A DNA stretch of 64,000 nt from Kurthia sibirica (GCF_003143975.1 NZ_QFVR01000001.1:1-64000), one strand, 5' to 3'. Positions 45,171 through 55,684 are shown, numbered from the stretch's first letter. Translations and numbers: made by a program. The notes: a model not told the origin generated them from the letters alone.

Positions 45171-45975
45171 TTCTAGCCTCTCCCTTCTCTTTTGAACCCG
45201 TAAGGAACATGATGATGAACATGACGATAATAAGGAAAACTGCTATCGTCGAACCCATTCCCCAGTTTTGTGTTACGAGGAATTGCTGTTCAATTGCTGT
45301 CCCTAATGTGATGACCTTATTACCAGCGATAAGGCGCGTAATCATAAATAATGATAAGGCAGGTATAAATACGGCTTGAATCCCTGCTTTGATACCATCG
45401 GCAGTTAATGGAATAATAACACGACGGAATGTTGTGAGGCGAGAAGCCCCTAAATCTTTTGCAGCATCCATTAGTGCTGGATTTAATTTATCTAAAGAAT
45501 TGTAAATAGGAAGAATCATAAATGGTATGAAAATATAGACAGATACAAATACGAAACTAAAGCTCGTAAAGAGAATTTGTTGATCCCCAAGACCAATCCA
45601 ATTAAAGAATGAATTAATTGGTCCCTTATTGCCAAAAATACCAATAAACGCATATGTTTTTAATAATAGATTAATCCATGAAGGAATAATAATTAAGATT
45701 AACCATAATTGTTTATGTTTTAATTTTGTTATTAAATAGGCTGTTGGATACGAGATAAGAAGCGTAAAAAATGTAATTAAAAATGCATACCAAAATGAAC
45801 TTAATGTCATTTGTAAATAGACGCTCGTGAAAAATTGCTTGTAGTTCATTAATGTAAAATGACCATCTAAATCAAGCAATGAATAATAGCCGACTAAGAT
45901 GATTGGTGCGATAACGAACAAAATAATCCAAGCATAATAGGGGATGAGTGAAAATACATTCCCTTTATTTTTCAT
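45154..45975 (-). CDS. potB: spermidine/putrescine ABC permease PotB
   Basis: A 273-residue permease, with helix 1 near [20 protein letters not shown] and the EAA loop [22 protein letters not shown]. Two ATG starts are possible, 45990 and 45975. The second is preferred because GGAG lies 8-9 bases upstream. It overlaps the end of potA by 11 bp and potC by 17 bp. Confidence 0.92.
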   Translation of the reverse strand: MKNKGNVFSLIPYYAWIILFVIAPIILVGYYSLLDLDGHFTLMNYKQFFTSVYLQMTLSSFWYAFLITFFTLLISYPTAYLITKLKHKQLWLILIIIPSWINLLLKTYAFIGIFGNKGPINSFFNWIGLGDQQILFTSFSFVFVSVYIFIPFMILPIYNSLDKLNPALMDAAKDLGASRLTTFRRVIIPLTADGIKAGIQAVFIPALSLFMITRLIAGNKVITLGTAIEQQFLVTQNWGMGSTIAVFLIIVMFIIMFLTGSKEKGEARNGKTK

Positions 45976-47071
45976 CGGGGTCTTCTCCATATGATTCTAG
46001 TCTAGCGTCAAAGTCTTCTTCAGATTCATTTAAACGCATAATATGAATTGCTTCAGGATCGAAGTTCAAACCGATTTTTGCACCAACATCAGCTTGCTTC
46101 AATGAATGGACAAGCCATTCATTTCCAGCTTCGTCATACGTAGATAGCTCATAATGTACACCGCGGAATAGCTGTGAATCCACCGTCACGACAAATTTCC
46201 CTTTGTCGACAGTCGTCACTTCTAAATCTTCTGGGCGAATAACAATATCAATTTTTTCATGTGGATTTAAACCTTGATCGACACATTCAAAGGGTTTGCC
46301 ATTGATGCTCACAACAAAATCCTGTTCCATGATGCCAGAAATAATATTTGATTCCCCAATGAAATCTGCTACGAAACGGTTAATTGGTTCGTCATAGATA
46401 TCAACAGGTGTACCACTTTGTTCAATATTCCCTTCATTCAACACAAAAATCTCATCGCTCATTGCAAGCGCTTCTTCTTGATCATGTGTCACAAAGATAA
46501 ATGTTTTGCCTAAACGCTGTTGCAGTTCACGCAATTCATATTGCATTTCTGTACGTAACTTTAAATCCAATGCTGATAAAGGCTCGTCTAATAGAATGAT
46601 TTCAGGGTCATTGACGATAGCACGGGCAATTGCGACGCGCTGTCTTTGACCACCGGACATCTCTTGAATTTCACGTACGCCGTAGCCAATCAGGTTAACG
46701 AACTTCAGTGCTTCTTCTACACGGCGTTTAATATCGGTTTCTGAAATTTTTTGAATGCGCAGTCCAAAGGCCACATTTTCAAAAACATTTAAGTGGGGGA
46801 ATAGAGCATAATCTTGAAAGACTGTATTTACTTGACGTTCATTAGCAGGTACATGGTTGATTTTCTTACCATTAAAGAAAATATCACCCTGTGTAGCCTC
46901 TATAAACCCTGCAATTAGACGTAAAATCGTCGTTTTGCCACAACCAGATGGTCCTAGTAATGTATAAAATTTACCTCTTTCAAGCTCAAAGCTAACATTC
47001 TTCAAAACAACTGTACCGTCACTGTATGACTTGGATACATTGTCGAAGGAAATAATCGTGTTTTCTGACAT
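45965..47071 (-). CDS. potA: spermidine/putrescine ABC ATP-binding protein PotA
   Basis: A 368-residue ATPase powering polyamine import. Walker A is GPSGCGKTT, the Q-loop region is [12 protein letters not shown], the signature is [10 protein letters not shown] and Walker B is [11 protein letters not shown]. The switch His is in FVTHDQEEA, with a C-terminal TOBE_2-like domain ([12 protein letters not shown]). It starts at ATG 47071, 20 bases after the XRE regulator gene with AGGAGG in the gap, so it is in the same operon. Confidence 0.94.
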   Translation of the reverse strand: MSENTIISFDNVSKSYSDGTVVLKNVSFELERGKFYTLLGPSGCGKTTILRLIAGFIEATQGDIFFNGKKINHVPANERQVNTVFQDYALFPHLNVFENVAFGLRIQKISETDIKRRVEEALKFVNLIGYGVREIQEMSGGQRQRVAIARAIVNDPEIILLDEPLSALDLKLRTEMQYELRELQQRLGKTFIFVTHDQEEALAMSDEIFVLNEGNIEQSGTPVDIYDEPINRFVADFIGESNIISGIMEQDFVVSINGKPFECVDQGLNPHEKIDIVIRPEDLEVTTVDKGKFVVTVDSQLFRGVHYELSTYDEAGNEWLVHSLKQADVGAKIGLNFDPEAIHIMRLNESEEDFDARLESYGEDPDEK

Positions 47072-47091
47072 GATGTACTGGGCCTCCTAAG

Positions 47092-47634
47092 TTACAAATA
47101 TGATGCGGTTGGGACTAAAATAATTTGAGTTTTTCCTGCAAATGCATTGAATAATTGATGACTATCCGTTGCATCAAAATAAACTGAATTTCCTGCTGTT
47201 GCAATAAATTCATCTTTTCCGAGTACAAGGCGAATTCGCCCTTCAAGAACATAGATGAATGTTTCAGAAGGGGAAGCATCAAATTGCTTGAATTCACCTT
47301 GCTCCTCAAAGGTCAACATGACAGGCTCAATTTCTTTTTCATTGGAAGTAGGGATGAGCCATTGGATCGTATATTTTTTATCTTCGTCTGCGTAGACAGT
47401 TTGATCCTCTGACGTAAAGACTACCTTCTGATCATCTGCATCATCATCAAAAAATTCCTTGGGTGTAGAACCGAGAACTTCCAATAAATTAAATAATGTT
47501 TCGATAGAAGGCGAGTTTAAATCTCGTTCTAATTGAGAAATATACCCCTTTGATAAATCCGTTCTTTCTCCGAGTTCTTCTTGTGTTAATTCTTTTTGAA
47601 GTCGGAGACGCTTAATTTTTTTGCCGATTTGCAT
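47092..47634 (-). CDS. XRE-family regulator with cupin domain (PuuR-like), polyamine operon
   Basis: A 180-residue regulator. The N-terminal HTH_3 is IKRLRLQKELTQEELGERTDLSKGYISQLERDLNSPSIETL. The C-terminal cupin_2 barrel is SPSETFIYVLEGRIRLVLGKDEFIATAGNSVYFDATDSHQLFN. The cupin probably senses a small molecule, presumably a polyamine by analogy with PuuR. The start is ATG 47634 with AGGAG 9 bases upstream; a longer frame starting at 47682 would run into the operator repeats. It is the first gene of the pot operon, so it probably controls its own transcript through the three AGTTTACT sites upstream. Confidence 0.9.
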   Translation of the reverse strand: MQIGKKIKRLRLQKELTQEELGERTDLSKGYISQLERDLNSPSIETLFNLLEVLGSTPKEFFDDDADDQKVVFTSEDQTVYADEDKKYTIQWLIPTSNEKEIEPVMLTFEEQGEFKQFDASPSETFIYVLEGRIRLVLGKDEFIATAGNSVYFDATDSHQLFNAFAGKTQIILVPTASYL

Positions 47635-47651
47635 GAATCTTGCTCCTCGAA

Positions 47652-47718
47652 AGTTTACTATACGTAAACTAATAGATTTCAAAGTTTACTTTAACCGAAC
47701 TTTGAGTTTACTTAAACC
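47652..47718. promoter_or_regulatory. three operator-like repeats upstream of the XRE-pot operon
   Basis: O1 is a perfect dyad AGTTTAC-TATAC-GTAAACT (47652-47670). O2 (47683-47696) and O3 (47705-47718) are imperfect copies, AGTTTACTTTAACC and AGTTTACTTAAACC. AGTTTACT begins at 47652, 47683 and 47705, that is 31 and 22 bp apart, close to three and two helical turns. All lie just downstream of the promoter. Confidence 0.75.
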
Positions 47719-47725
47719 GTTATCT

Positions 47726-47753
47726 ATTATACAAAATACAGTTTTTTTTTCAA
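47726..47753 (-). promoter_or_regulatory. predicted promoter of the XRE-potABCD operon
   Basis: Minus strand TTGAAA (47753-47748), 16 bp, perfect TATAAT (47731-47726). The expected start near 47719 abuts operator O3. Confidence 0.7.
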
Positions 47754-47804
47754 CCGTTTTGCCTAAAAAAATTAAAAATATTTTAATGGTAAAAAAACAA
47801 CAAC

Positions 47805-47847
47805 AAAAAAAGCGCATATGCCAATGACGCTAATCGGCAATGCGCTT
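47805..47847 (-). terminator. terminator of the LytTR gene
   Basis: AAGCGCAT..GCC (47810-47822) pairs with GGC.ATGCGCTT (47836-47847); a long U-run follows on the minus strand. Confidence 0.8.
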
Positions 47848-47854
47848 GAATGAA

Positions 47855-48529
47855 TTAGAATTCCAACACTTTTCTCACTGTAGAAACATAGGATTGAGAT
47901 ACTGGTAACTGCTGACCATCCTTCATAACAATCAGGAGATTTGATGCGAAGTCACGTGTTATTTTCGAAATATTACGAATATTTACGATGTAGCTACGAT
48001 GAATACGGATAAAGTAATCGGGTAGTCGATTTGCTAAGTCCTTCATCGTTAAAGATACTTGAAAGGCAGTATTCGCTTGATAACACCAATTCTTTTTGTT
48101 GAGGCTTTCAAAATAGGAAACTTCTTCTATTGGAATGGGTAACCACTCATCATCAGATCGTCCTGTTATAAAATGTAAAGGTTTATAGCTCTCTATTTTA
48201 TGAAAGTTTGGAGGAAGAACGATAATCAAAGCACCTTTTTTATGCGAAATTGTAATGGGGTAGCCCACGCCCAGATAAAGTTGATTGTTCATAGGACTAG
48301 TCAACAAAGCTTCTATTTTGTGAGCGCTATCATTTACTTGATAAGCGATACTATCAACGGCAATTTGTTGACCAGCTTGAATTTGAATATCAATTTGTTT
48401 TGGTGCGTAATAAATATACGTATCTTCCATTGAGATGGCTATCGTTGCTTCATTGGGCATCCAATCATGTAATAAAGACGCATACTGTACTATAACATCA
48501 CTCGCTAAATGGTTATAAATAGACTCCAT
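47855..48529 (-). CDS. LytTR-family DNA-binding regulator
   Basis: A 224-residue regulator. The C-terminal LytTR domain (about residues 120-222) shows VSYFESLNKKNWCYQA, MKDLANRLPDYFIRIHRSYIVNIRNI and LPVSQSYVSTVRKVL. The N-terminal 115 residues are not a receiver; they look like a beta-rich sensor of unknown type. It is divergent from aceA across a 240-bp gap, so control of the glyoxylate shunt is the natural guess. The start is ATG 48529, with AGGAGG-like sequence upstream. Confidence 0.85.
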   Translation of the reverse strand: MESIYNHLASDVIVQYASLLHDWMPNEATIAISMEDTYIYYAPKQIDIQIQAGQQIAVDSIAYQVNDSAHKIEALLTSPMNNQLYLGVGYPITISHKKGALIIVLPPNFHKIESYKPLHFITGRSDDEWLPIPIEEVSYFESLNKKNWCYQANTAFQVSLTMKDLANRLPDYFIRIHRSYIVNIRNISKITRDFASNLLIVMKDGQQLPVSQSYVSTVRKVLEF

Positions 48530-48773
48530 ATATCGCTCATCCTCCTAGATTTCATAGTCATTCATCCTGTTATAGTATCGTTCATCATAAAAAAATAGTG
48601 TTTCGTCATAAAAATAGTACAACTTTTAATCTTTGTTATATAGTAGTTTACAACAACGATAACTGTTATGCAACAATAAATGGTAAAAATAGGTCGTACC
48701 TATACTATAAAGCTTTGTTATCGTTTTGACTACTCATCGAGGTAGCACCATAAAATAAAGGGAGATGGCTAAA
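48530..48773. promoter_or_regulatory. divergent control region between the LytTR gene and aceA
   Basis: It holds the element CTTTGTTAT twice (near 48632 and 48714), and AACGATAA (48655) facing TTATCGTT (48719) as an inverted pair. These are possible LytTR or other regulator sites; I cannot assign them. The AAAGGGAG ribosome site of aceA lies at 48757-48764. Confidence 0.4.
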
Positions 48774-50051
48774 ATGACAGTACAACAAATCAAAGAATTA
48801 CAAGAGAATTGGGCACAGGACGGACGTTGGTTAGGAATTGAAAGACCTTATACAGCAGAGGACGTTTTAAAATTACGTGGTTCAGTTGTTATTGAGCACA
48901 CATTAGCGACAAAAGGTGCAGCTCGTCTTTGGCAGTCACTCCATGAAGAAGATTTTGTAAATGCATTAGGTGCCCTTACAGGTAACCAAGCGATGCAACA
49001 AGTAAAAGCGGGGTTAAAAGCAATTTATTTAAGCGGTTGGCAAGTAGCAGCAGATGCTAATATTTCTGGTCAAATGTATCCCGATCAATCTTTATACCCG
49101 GCAAACTCGGTGCCACAAGTAGTTAAACGTATTAACCAAGCTTTACAACGCGCAGATCAAATCGACCATGCAGAAGGACGTAATGACGATTTTGACTGGT
49201 TTGCTCCAATTGTAGCAGATGCAGAAGCAGGTTTCGGTGGTCCATTAAATGTTTTCGAATTAATTAAAGGGATGATCGAAGCGGGAGCGGCGGGAATCCA
49301 CTTAGAAGATCAGTTAGCTTCTGAGAAAAAATGTGGCCATTTAGGCGGTAAAGTATTGCTGCCTACTCAAAATGCAATTCGTAATCTAGTAGCAGCTCGC
49401 TTAGCGGCAGATGTTTCAGGTGTCAATACGATTATTATTGCTCGCACAGATGCAGATGCTGCAGATATGGTAACAAGCGATATTGATCCACGCGATGCAG
49501 ATTTCATCACTGGTGAACGTACACCAGAAGGTTTTTTTCGCACAAAACCAGGCATTGATCAAGCGATTTCACGTGGTTTAGCATATGCTCCTTACGCTGA
49601 CTTAGTGTGGTGTGAAACATCAAAACCAGATTTAGCTGAAGCGCAGAAATTTGCAGATGCGATTCATGCAAAATTCCCTGATAAAATGCTCGCATATAAT
49701 TGCTCACCATCATTTAATTGGGAAGCGAATCTTGATGAAGAAACAATTGCAAAATATCAAGTTGAATTAGGTAAAATGGGCTATAAATTCCAATTCGTAA
49801 CATTAGCTGGTTTCCATGCATTAAATCATAGTATGTTCCAATTAGCAAATGACTACCGTGACAACGGGATGGCAGCATACTCTAAACTTCAACAAGCTGA
49901 ATTCGCTGATGAAGCAGCTGGTTACACAGCTACTAAGCATCAACGTGAAGTAGGTACAGGCTATTTTGATGAAGTATCTCAAGTTATTTCGGGTGGCACA
50001 TCATCTACGACAGCTATGAAGGGGTCAACTGAAACAGCACAATTCATTTAA
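48774..50051 (+). CDS. aceA: isocitrate lyase
   Basis: A 425-residue enzyme splitting isocitrate to glyoxylate and succinate, the first step of the glyoxylate shunt. The active-site loop is KKCGHLGGK (catalytic Cys187), with [15 protein letters not shown] and [13 protein letters not shown] for substrate and metal. The start is ATG 48774, 9 bases after AAAGGGAG; the in-frame ATG at 48765 directly abuts that site. aceB follows after a strong terminator hairpin, so the two may be partly uncoupled. Confidence 0.96.
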   Translation: MTVQQIKELQENWAQDGRWLGIERPYTAEDVLKLRGSVVIEHTLATKGAARLWQSLHEEDFVNALGALTGNQAMQQVKAGLKAIYLSGWQVAADANISGQMYPDQSLYPANSVPQVVKRINQALQRADQIDHAEGRNDDFDWFAPIVADAEAGFGGPLNVFELIKGMIEAGAAGIHLEDQLASEKKCGHLGGKVLLPTQNAIRNLVAARLAADVSGVNTIIIARTDADAADMVTSDIDPRDADFITGERTPEGFFRTKPGIDQAISRGLAYAPYADLVWCETSKPDLAEAQKFADAIHAKFPDKMLAYNCSPSFNWEANLDEETIAKYQVELGKMGYKFQFVTLAGFHALNHSMFQLANDYRDNGMAAYSKLQQAEFADEAAGYTATKHQREVGTGYFDEVSQVISGGTSSTTAMKGSTETAQFI

Positions 50052-50079
50052 GACATTCAATGACAACACAATTATAATG

Positions 50080-50128
50080 TGCTGAGGGATTTACAAGGCA
50101 GTAAATCGCTTACAACCTCAGCATTTTT
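50080..50128 (+). terminator. terminator between aceA and aceB
   Basis: Outer stem TGCTGAGG/CCTCAGCA, inner stem GATTTAC/GTAAATC, then TTTTT. It probably gives excess aceA over aceB transcript. Confidence 0.85.
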
Positions 50129-50168
50129 ATAATCATTTTGGAAAAATGGAAAGTGAGGGATGATGACG

Positions 50169-51764
50169 ATGCAGCAAACATCAGCGACAATCAAAATTAT
50201 TGGTCAGCAAAATGTAACGACTCAGGAAATTCTAACCCCGGAAGCATTGAATTTTATTGCTTCTTTACACAAACAATTTAATAATCGCCGCCTACAATTA
50301 TTGGAAGCACGTCAAGAACGACAACGCGCTCTTGATGATGGCGGTACATTAGATTTTTTACCGGAAACAGCAGCGATTCGCAAAGGAGATTGGACAATCG
50401 CTCCATTGCCGGATGATTTACAAGATCGCCGCGTAGAAATTACAGGTCCAGTAGATCGTAAAATGGTCATCAATGCGTTAAATTCAGGCGCGAAAATGTT
50501 TATGGCTTGCTTTGAAGATGCGACATCACCAACTTGGGCAAATATGATAGAAGGGCAAAAAAATATGAAGGATGCTGTTGCAAAAACTATCTCTTTTGAA
50601 AATCCGAAGAATGGTAAGCAATATACATTAAATGATGAAATAGCAACACTGCTTGTTCGTCCACGTGGTCTTCATATGAATGAAAAAAATATTGAAATTG
50701 ATGGTGAGCAAATAGCAGGAAGCTTTTTCGATTTTGGTCTTTATTTTTTCCATAATGCACAAGCGTCTATTGATGCTAATAGTGGTCCGTATTTTTACTT
50801 ACCAAAGCTTGAAAGCTATTTAGAAGCAAGGTTATGGAATGATATTTTTAATTTTGCAGAATCAGAATTGTATATTCCAACAGGCACGATTAAAGCGACG
50901 GTACTCATTGAAACAATTACAGCAGCATTTCAAATGGATGAAATTTTATATGAACTACGCGAACACTCAGCAGGATTAAATTGCGGTCGATGGGATTATA
51001 TTTTCAGCTATATTAAACGTCTGCGCAATAAGGGAGAAGTGATTTTACCAGATCGTGGTCAGGTGACGATGACATCACCATTTATGAAAGCTTACTCATT
51101 GTTGTGCATCCAAACTTGCCATAAGCGTAATGCTCCAGCAATGGGAGGCATGGCGGCACAAATTCCGATTAAAAATGATATAAGCGCAAATGAAGCAGCC
51201 TTTGCAAAAGTGAGAGACGATAAGCGCCGTGAAGCAACTGATGGACATGATGGTACTTGGGTAGCCCATCCAGATTTAGTAGCAGTTGCATTGGAGCAAT
51301 TTAATGAATATATGCCAACACCAAATCAAATCCATCGCAAACGTGAAGACGTTCATGTAACAGCGATTGATCTATTAGAAGTTCCAAAAGGGACGATTAC
51401 TGAAGAAGGCTTGCGTATTAATAGTAGTGTGGGTGTCCAATATATTGCATCTTGGTTGCGGGGAAATGGGGCGGCGCCAATCAACCATCTAATGGAGGAT
51501 GCTGCGACAGCAGAAATTTCACGCACGCAAATTTGGCAATGGATTCGTCATGAGCATGGCTATCTGGACGATGGCCGCGATATAACAGTGGAGCTGTTCA
51601 TCGAAATTTTACGTCAAGAGTTGTATAAGTTGGAAGAACAGTTCGGCGAGCAGTCTTATAAAACAAGTAAATTAGAAGAAGCAGCAGAAATTTTCACGAA
51701 GCTAATTGTTCAAGAGAATTTCGAGGAATTTTTAACTACTTCTAGTTATAAAAAAATAATCTAA
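50169..51764 (+). CDS. aceB: malate synthase A
   Basis: A 531-residue TIM-barrel enzyme condensing glyoxylate with acetyl-CoA to malate. The family signature is [13 protein letters not shown], followed by [12 protein letters not shown], the catalytic region PRD-like [10 protein letters not shown] and [38 protein letters not shown] codons at 50160, 50163 and 50169 are in frame. GTGAGGG ends at 50159, which favours 50169 (9 bases). With aceA it allows growth on acetate or fatty acids. Confidence 0.96.
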   Translation: MQQTSATIKIIGQQNVTTQEILTPEALNFIASLHKQFNNRRLQLLEARQERQRALDDGGTLDFLPETAAIRKGDWTIAPLPDDLQDRRVEITGPVDRKMVINALNSGAKMFMACFEDATSPTWANMIEGQKNMKDAVAKTISFENPKNGKQYTLNDEIATLLVRPRGLHMNEKNIEIDGEQIAGSFFDFGLYFFHNAQASIDANSGPYFYLPKLESYLEARLWNDIFNFAESELYIPTGTIKATVLIETITAAFQMDEILYELREHSAGLNCGRWDYIFSYIKRLRNKGEVILPDRGQVTMTSPFMKAYSLLCIQTCHKRNAPAMGGMAAQIPIKNDISANEAAFAKVRDDKRREATDGHDGTWVAHPDLVAVALEQFNEYMPTPNQIHRKREDVHVTAIDLLEVPKGTITEEGLRINSSVGVQYIASWLRGNGAAPINHLMEDAATAEISRTQIWQWIRHEHGYLDDGRDITVELFIEILRQELYKLEEQFGEQSYKTSKLEEAAEIFTKLIVQENFEEFLTTSSYKKII

Positions 51765-51785
51765 AACACATTGGAGGAGATCTAC

Positions 51786-51917
51786 ATGCAAAACCAAAAT
51801 CAAATAAAAAATCAAGCTGACCTAAAATTATGTCGTGAGTGCGGATGCGAAATTAAAGAGCAAGTCGAATCAACTCTGTACGAATGTGAACGTTGTATGG
51901 GCATCTGCGAGGCATAA
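51786..51917 (+). CDS. small Cys-rich (zinc-ribbon-like) protein downstream of aceB
   Basis: A 43-residue protein starting at ATG 51786, 6 bases after GGAGGAG, and 21 bases after the aceB stop. It has two CxxC pairs (Cys16/Cys19 in LCRECGC, Cys34/Cys37 in YECERCMGIC) plus Cys21 and Cys41. This suggests a tiny zinc or iron-sulfur knuckle. Its strong ribosome site and position make it a probable third gene of the aceB transcript. The function is unknown. Confidence 0.7.
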   Translation: MQNQNQIKNQADLKLCRECGCEIKEQVESTLYECERCMGICEA

Positions 51918-52032
51918 TTATCCATTTTATAATCAAATTTCTTCTGAGCTATGTCCACCAACATAGCTCACCCTATAGTGTATGTGAAGAAGAACGCCAT
52001 TTTTACTACGAAAAAAGTCGTTGTGAAATCAC

Positions 52033-52067
52033 AAAAAGATCTTCAGAAATTTCTGAAGATCTTTTTT
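52033..52067. terminator. terminator of aceB and the small Cys-rich gene
   Basis: Perfect palindromic stem AAAAAGATCTTCAG..CTGAAGATCTTTTT with T-run. Confidence 0.85.
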
Positions 52068-52443
52068 ATGTGTTACTCGTTAGGAAGGGCTATTTAGTAT
52101 GTAAACCAACTTCTTTATACTGTTTGGTATTTCTATAAAAAAAACATACTTGCCTGCCATTTTTTCAATTTTTGTGACTAAAACATTTTTTAATCCTGAA
52201 CTATTCATCATGATTAAAAGAAATGGTGAGGACTCCTGCCGAAAAACAAGAGTGTGTTACTTGTCGGCGGAAAGCTTACGCTATTTCTATTTTTCTAAAA
52301 CATGAATTGTTTTAATACCCCAATATCTATAATAATCCATAGAGGTAGACTGATCTAGTTATCGTACTATATTTTCTTCTTGTCATTATTTTTGGTAGAA
52401 TGAAGGAAGCAGTGGTTAGATGTAGAAATCGGAGGATAGGCTT
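52068..52443. other. intergenic region upstream of ktrC with a degenerate repeat
   Basis: 52228-52276 (GAGGACTCCTGCC...GTCGGCGGAAAGC) is a weakly palindromic copy of the Bacillales-type repeat also seen at 37830-37883 and inside element copy 2. No gene was recognised. The ktrC ribosome site GGAGGA is at 52431-52436. Confidence 0.4.
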
Positions 52444-53103
52444 ATGAAAAAAGAGTTTGTTGTTATAGGACTTGGTCGTTTTGGAGGAAGTATTGTCAAT
52501 GAACTTGTACATCAGGGTGCAGATGTTATGGCAATCGATAAATCTTCGGATCGCGTCAATGAATTTTCTCAGATTGCAACGCAGGCAGTAATGGCTGATA
52601 CGACAGATGAAACGGTTTTGAAGCAGTTAGGTATTCGTAACTTTGAACATGTTATTGTTGCGATTGGAGATGACATTCAATCTAGCATATTAACGACGTT
52701 AATGTTAAAAGAAATTGGTGTGGAAAAGATTACGGTGAAAGCGCAAAATGACTATCATGAAAAAGTGCTAAGGAAAATTGGTGCAGATCATGTCGTTCAT
52801 CCAGAGCGTGATATGGGGATTCGTATTGCGAATAATATGATGTCCAATAATGTTCTCGATTATTTAGAATTGTCTGATGAACATTCCATTATGGAGATTA
52901 AAGCCAATCACTTACTTGCTGGTCACACGATTATTGGGTTAGATATACGTGTACGCTATGGTATTAATATCGTTGCGATTAAACGAGGTGATGATATTAA
53001 TGTTTCGCCGAGTGCAGATGAGAAAATTGAAGAAGGTGATATTTTAATCGTCATCGGAGCAGATGTTGATATTAGTCGCTTTGAGAAAAAAATGATGCAT
53101 TAA
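52444..53103 (+). CDS. ktrC: Ktr potassium uptake regulatory subunit (RCK protein KtrC/KtrA)
   Basis: A 219-residue cytoplasmic gating ring subunit. RCK_N has the nucleotide motif VIGLGRFGGSIVNEL and the acidic AIDKSSDRV. RCK_C (about residues 135-219; LAGHTIIGLDIRVRYGINIVAIKRG) binds cyclic di-AMP in homologues. It gates KtrB/KtrD channels; the likely partner is the gene at 15680. The neighbourhood ktrC-rnjA-rpoY matches B. subtilis ykqB-ykqC-ykzG. The start is ATG 52444. Confidence 0.92.
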   Translation: MKKEFVVIGLGRFGGSIVNELVHQGADVMAIDKSSDRVNEFSQIATQAVMADTTDETVLKQLGIRNFEHVIVAIGDDIQSSILTTLMLKEIGVEKITVKAQNDYHEKVLRKIGADHVVHPERDMGIRIANNMMSNNVLDYLELSDEHSIMEIKANHLLAGHTIIGLDIRVRYGINIVAIKRGDDINVSPSADEKIEEGDILIVIGADVDISRFEKKMMH

Positions 53104-53494
53104 TGGATTTCATGTCATATTGTGTTTCCTTGTAGTTGCGTGCCTGGTCTTTCACGTCTCTTATTTAGATTCTGTGTTACGTGTTGAGGTGACGTGGTTT
53201 GGTTCTTTTAAATCATGCTAGCTTTTACTTCAGTTATTTTGAACGAATACTTTCCTATAGGCACATATAATGTATTCAAGAAAATCTTCGCCCAAACAAG
53301 TTGAATCATCTAAATTCACCTATATCATAAATATTTTCTAAAAGTCATTGAATAACCAAAATGAGAGCAGATCAATTGCATAATCTACTCATTGTTCAGC
53401 GTATGAATGGGTAGCGTGAAGTAGGAATTAGTGATTGACAACTTTAAGTAATAGTATAAAATCATCAATTATCGTAGGGCGTATAAATGAACTC
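53104..53494. other. intergenic region between convergent ktrC and rnjA
   Basis: About 390 bp. I see no gene, repeat or clear RNA in it apart from the terminator at its right end. Confidence 0.35.
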
Positions 53495-53536
53495 AAAAAA
53501 GAGCTTGAAAATCCAATGGATTTTCAAGCTCTTTAT
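53495..53536. terminator. bidirectional terminator downstream of rnjA
   Basis: 17-bp perfect arms (53498-53514 and 53518-53534) with loop AAT, and A/T runs on both sides. Confidence 0.9.
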
Positions 53537-53546
53537 TATTTTATAA

Positions 53547-55214
53547 TCAAACTTCCATAATGATCGGAAGGACCATTGGACGTCTTCTTGTTTTTTCGAA
53601 TAAATAAGGTGTTAGTACATCAGTAATCTCATTTTTAAGGTCAGACCATTGAGGCGTCTTATCTTTTAATGAATCTTGCAGATGACGATTTAGCATTTGT
53701 TGTGCTTCGTTGATCATCATACCTGATTCACGCATATAGACAAAGCCACGAGAAATAATATCTGGGCCTGAAACAATGCGTTGACTGTCCATATCTACGC
53801 TTACGACAACGATTACAAGTCCTTCTTCTGAAAGGATGCGACGATCGCGTAGTACGATATTACCAACATCACCAATACCATTACCATCAATATAAACATC
53901 ACCTGAAGGAATGCGACCCGCAACATGTGCTTCGTCTGCGCTAAGAGCTAGCACGTCACCGTTTTCCATAATGTGAATATTTTCTTCTGGGACATCACAG
54001 TCTACCGCTAATCCAGCGTGCATACGCAACATGCGGTATTCACCGTGGATTGGTAGGAAGAATTTTGGCTTAATTAAGCGAAGCATAAGCTTTTGTTCTT
54101 GTTGTGATCCGTGACCAGAAGTATGGATATTGTTTAATGCACCGTGAATTACGTCAGCACCAGCACGGTAAAGAAGGTTAATAATTTTATTAACGCTTGT
54201 AGTATTACCTGGTATTGGTGAAGAAGAGAATACAACAGTATCATCTGGTTGTATTTGGATTTGACGGTGTGTACCATTAGCAATACGAGAAAGTGCTGCC
54301 ATTGGTTCACCTTGAGAACCCGTACATAAAATCATGACTTCATTTGCAGGAAGACGATTTAATGTTTGCGTATCTACGAATGTTTCTTTTGGAGCAGTAA
54401 TATAGCCAAGTTCACGACCGATGTTAATAGCATTATCCATACTACGACCGAAGACCGCTACTTTACGACCAAATTTAACAGCTGCATCCGTAACCTGTTG
54501 TAGACGGTGGATATTTGATGCAAATGTTGCAAATATTATACGACCATTTACTTTACGTAAAATATCGTCAATGCTTTCGCCAACTTTACGTTCTGACATG
54601 GTGAAATCAGGTACTTCAGCATTTGTACTATCAGATAGCAAACAAAGCACGCCTTCTTTACCGATTTCAGCCATTTTCGTAATATTAGCAGGTTCGCCAA
54701 CAGGAGTGAAATCAAATTTGAAATCTCCTGTATGTACGATATTACCTGGTGGTGTCTTTACAACAACACCCAAAGCATCTGGGATACTATGCGTAGTTCT
54801 AAAGAAGCTAACAGATGTTTTACGGAATTTAATAACATCTTCTTCTTTAATTTCAATCATTTTAGTAGTTCGTAATAAACCATGCTCGTCTAGCTTATTT
54901 CTAAGCAGTCCAAGTGCAAGTTTACCACCGTATACTGGGATGTTAATTTGACGTAATAAGTAAGGTATACCACCGATATGATCTTCATGACCATGAGTAA
55001 TAAAAAGACCTTTAATCTTATCAACGTTTCTAACAAGGTAAGTATAGTCTGGAATTACATAGTCGATGCCTAAAAGGTCATCTTCTGGAAATTTAATCCC
55101 TGCATCAATCAAGATAATTTCATCTTGGAATTGAACAGCATACGTATTTTTGCCGATTTCGCCCAGTCCGCCGAGTGCGAAAACCGCTGTTTGGTCATTT
55201 TTGACGAATTTCAT
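53547..55214 (-). CDS. rnjA: ribonuclease J1
   Basis: A 555-residue beta-CASP metallo-beta-lactamase RNase with 5'-3' exo- and endonuclease activity, central to mRNA decay. The zinc motif is HGHEDHIGG (His74, His76, Asp78, His79). [13 protein letters not shown] and the beta-CASP region [31 protein letters not shown] are present. It has normal length. It follows rpoY by only 4 bases in one operon, the conserved Firmicutes pair. Confidence 0.97.
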   Translation of the reverse strand: MKFVKNDQTAVFALGGLGEIGKNTYAVQFQDEIILIDAGIKFPEDDLLGIDYVIPDYTYLVRNVDKIKGLFITHGHEDHIGGIPYLLRQINIPVYGGKLALGLLRNKLDEHGLLRTTKMIEIKEEDVIKFRKTSVSFFRTTHSIPDALGVVVKTPPGNIVHTGDFKFDFTPVGEPANITKMAEIGKEGVLCLLSDSTNAEVPDFTMSERKVGESIDDILRKVNGRIIFATFASNIHRLQQVTDAAVKFGRKVAVFGRSMDNAINIGRELGYITAPKETFVDTQTLNRLPANEVMILCTGSQGEPMAALSRIANGTHRQIQIQPDDTVVFSSSPIPGNTTSVNKIINLLYRAGADVIHGALNNIHTSGHGSQQEQKLMLRLIKPKFFLPIHGEYRMLRMHAGLAVDCDVPEENIHIMENGDVLALSADEAHVAGRIPSGDVYIDGNGIGDVGNIVLRDRRILSEEGLVIVVVSVDMDSQRIVSGPDIISRGFVYMRESGMMINEAQQMLNRHLQDSLKDKTPQWSDLKNEITDVLTPYLFEKTRRRPMVLPIIMEV

Positions 55215-55218
55215 CTAC

Positions 55219-55431
55219 TTAGAACTGCTCCAAGTGATAATGTTCGCTCGCTTGTTCGTAGGCTAAATAATTACCCTCAAGCAATTGAATCAATTCGACA
55301 TTGTATTTGCGAGGTGCTAGTAATTCACGCACTTCACGTGGGTCTGCTGCTTCTAAATAGAGGCTCTTAGTGTTTTCGCGAACTGGCACATCAAGCATAC
55401 TTTCTTGGTAATAAACTTTGTAGATCATCAT
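55219..55431 (-). CDS. rpoY: RNA polymerase epsilon subunit RpoY
   Basis: A 70-residue DUF1447-family protein (B. subtilis YkzG), the small epsilon subunit bound to RNA polymerase. Blocks are IYKVYYQESMLDVPVRENTKSLYLEA, APRKYNVELIQLLEGNYLAYEQASEHY. Two adjacent ATG codons (55431, 55428) follow AAAGGAG; the first has 7-base spacing. It is upstream of and operonic with rnjA. Confidence 0.93.
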   Translation of the reverse strand: MMIYKVYYQESMLDVPVRENTKSLYLEAADPREVRELLAPRKYNVELIQLLEGNYLAYEQASEHYHLEQF

Positions 55432-55592
55432 TTTTGCTCTCCTTTAGTACGTTCAAAATATATTGCATTTCCTATATATTATCATGATGCTTGTATAAAA
55501 TAAAGAAAAGCCCCCAAAAATATGAGGACTAAATCTTTTCATATGGAAGAAGGGAAGGTAAAAACGTTCAAATGACTGAACAACCGCTTCAT

Positions 55593-55664
55593 TTATGCTA
55601 TTGATTTTTTTTCGAGCAAGCCACGGAGCCTCTTCAATAATTGTTTTCTCAAACGTTTGAACAT
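55593..55664 (-). CDS. 23-residue cationic amphipathic peptide, probable real small gene
   Basis: ATG 55664 to TAA 55593. The peptide begins MFKRLRKQLLKRLRGLLEKK and ends SIA. Positions 2, 5, 9, 10, 13, 16 and 17 are hydrophobic and the rest are mostly Lys/Arg, so a helix would be strongly amphipathic with a net charge of about +8. An AAGGAGTG site lies 7 bases upstream, and a promoter TTTACT-17-TATACT (55713-55685) lies right before that. It sits alone between rpoY and the HAD gene. It is not recognised. A membrane-active peptide, toxin or regulator is possible. Confidence 0.55.
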   Translation of the reverse strand: MFKRLRKQLLKRLRGLLEKKSIA

Positions 55665-55684
55665 GGCAATCACTCCTTATATAA

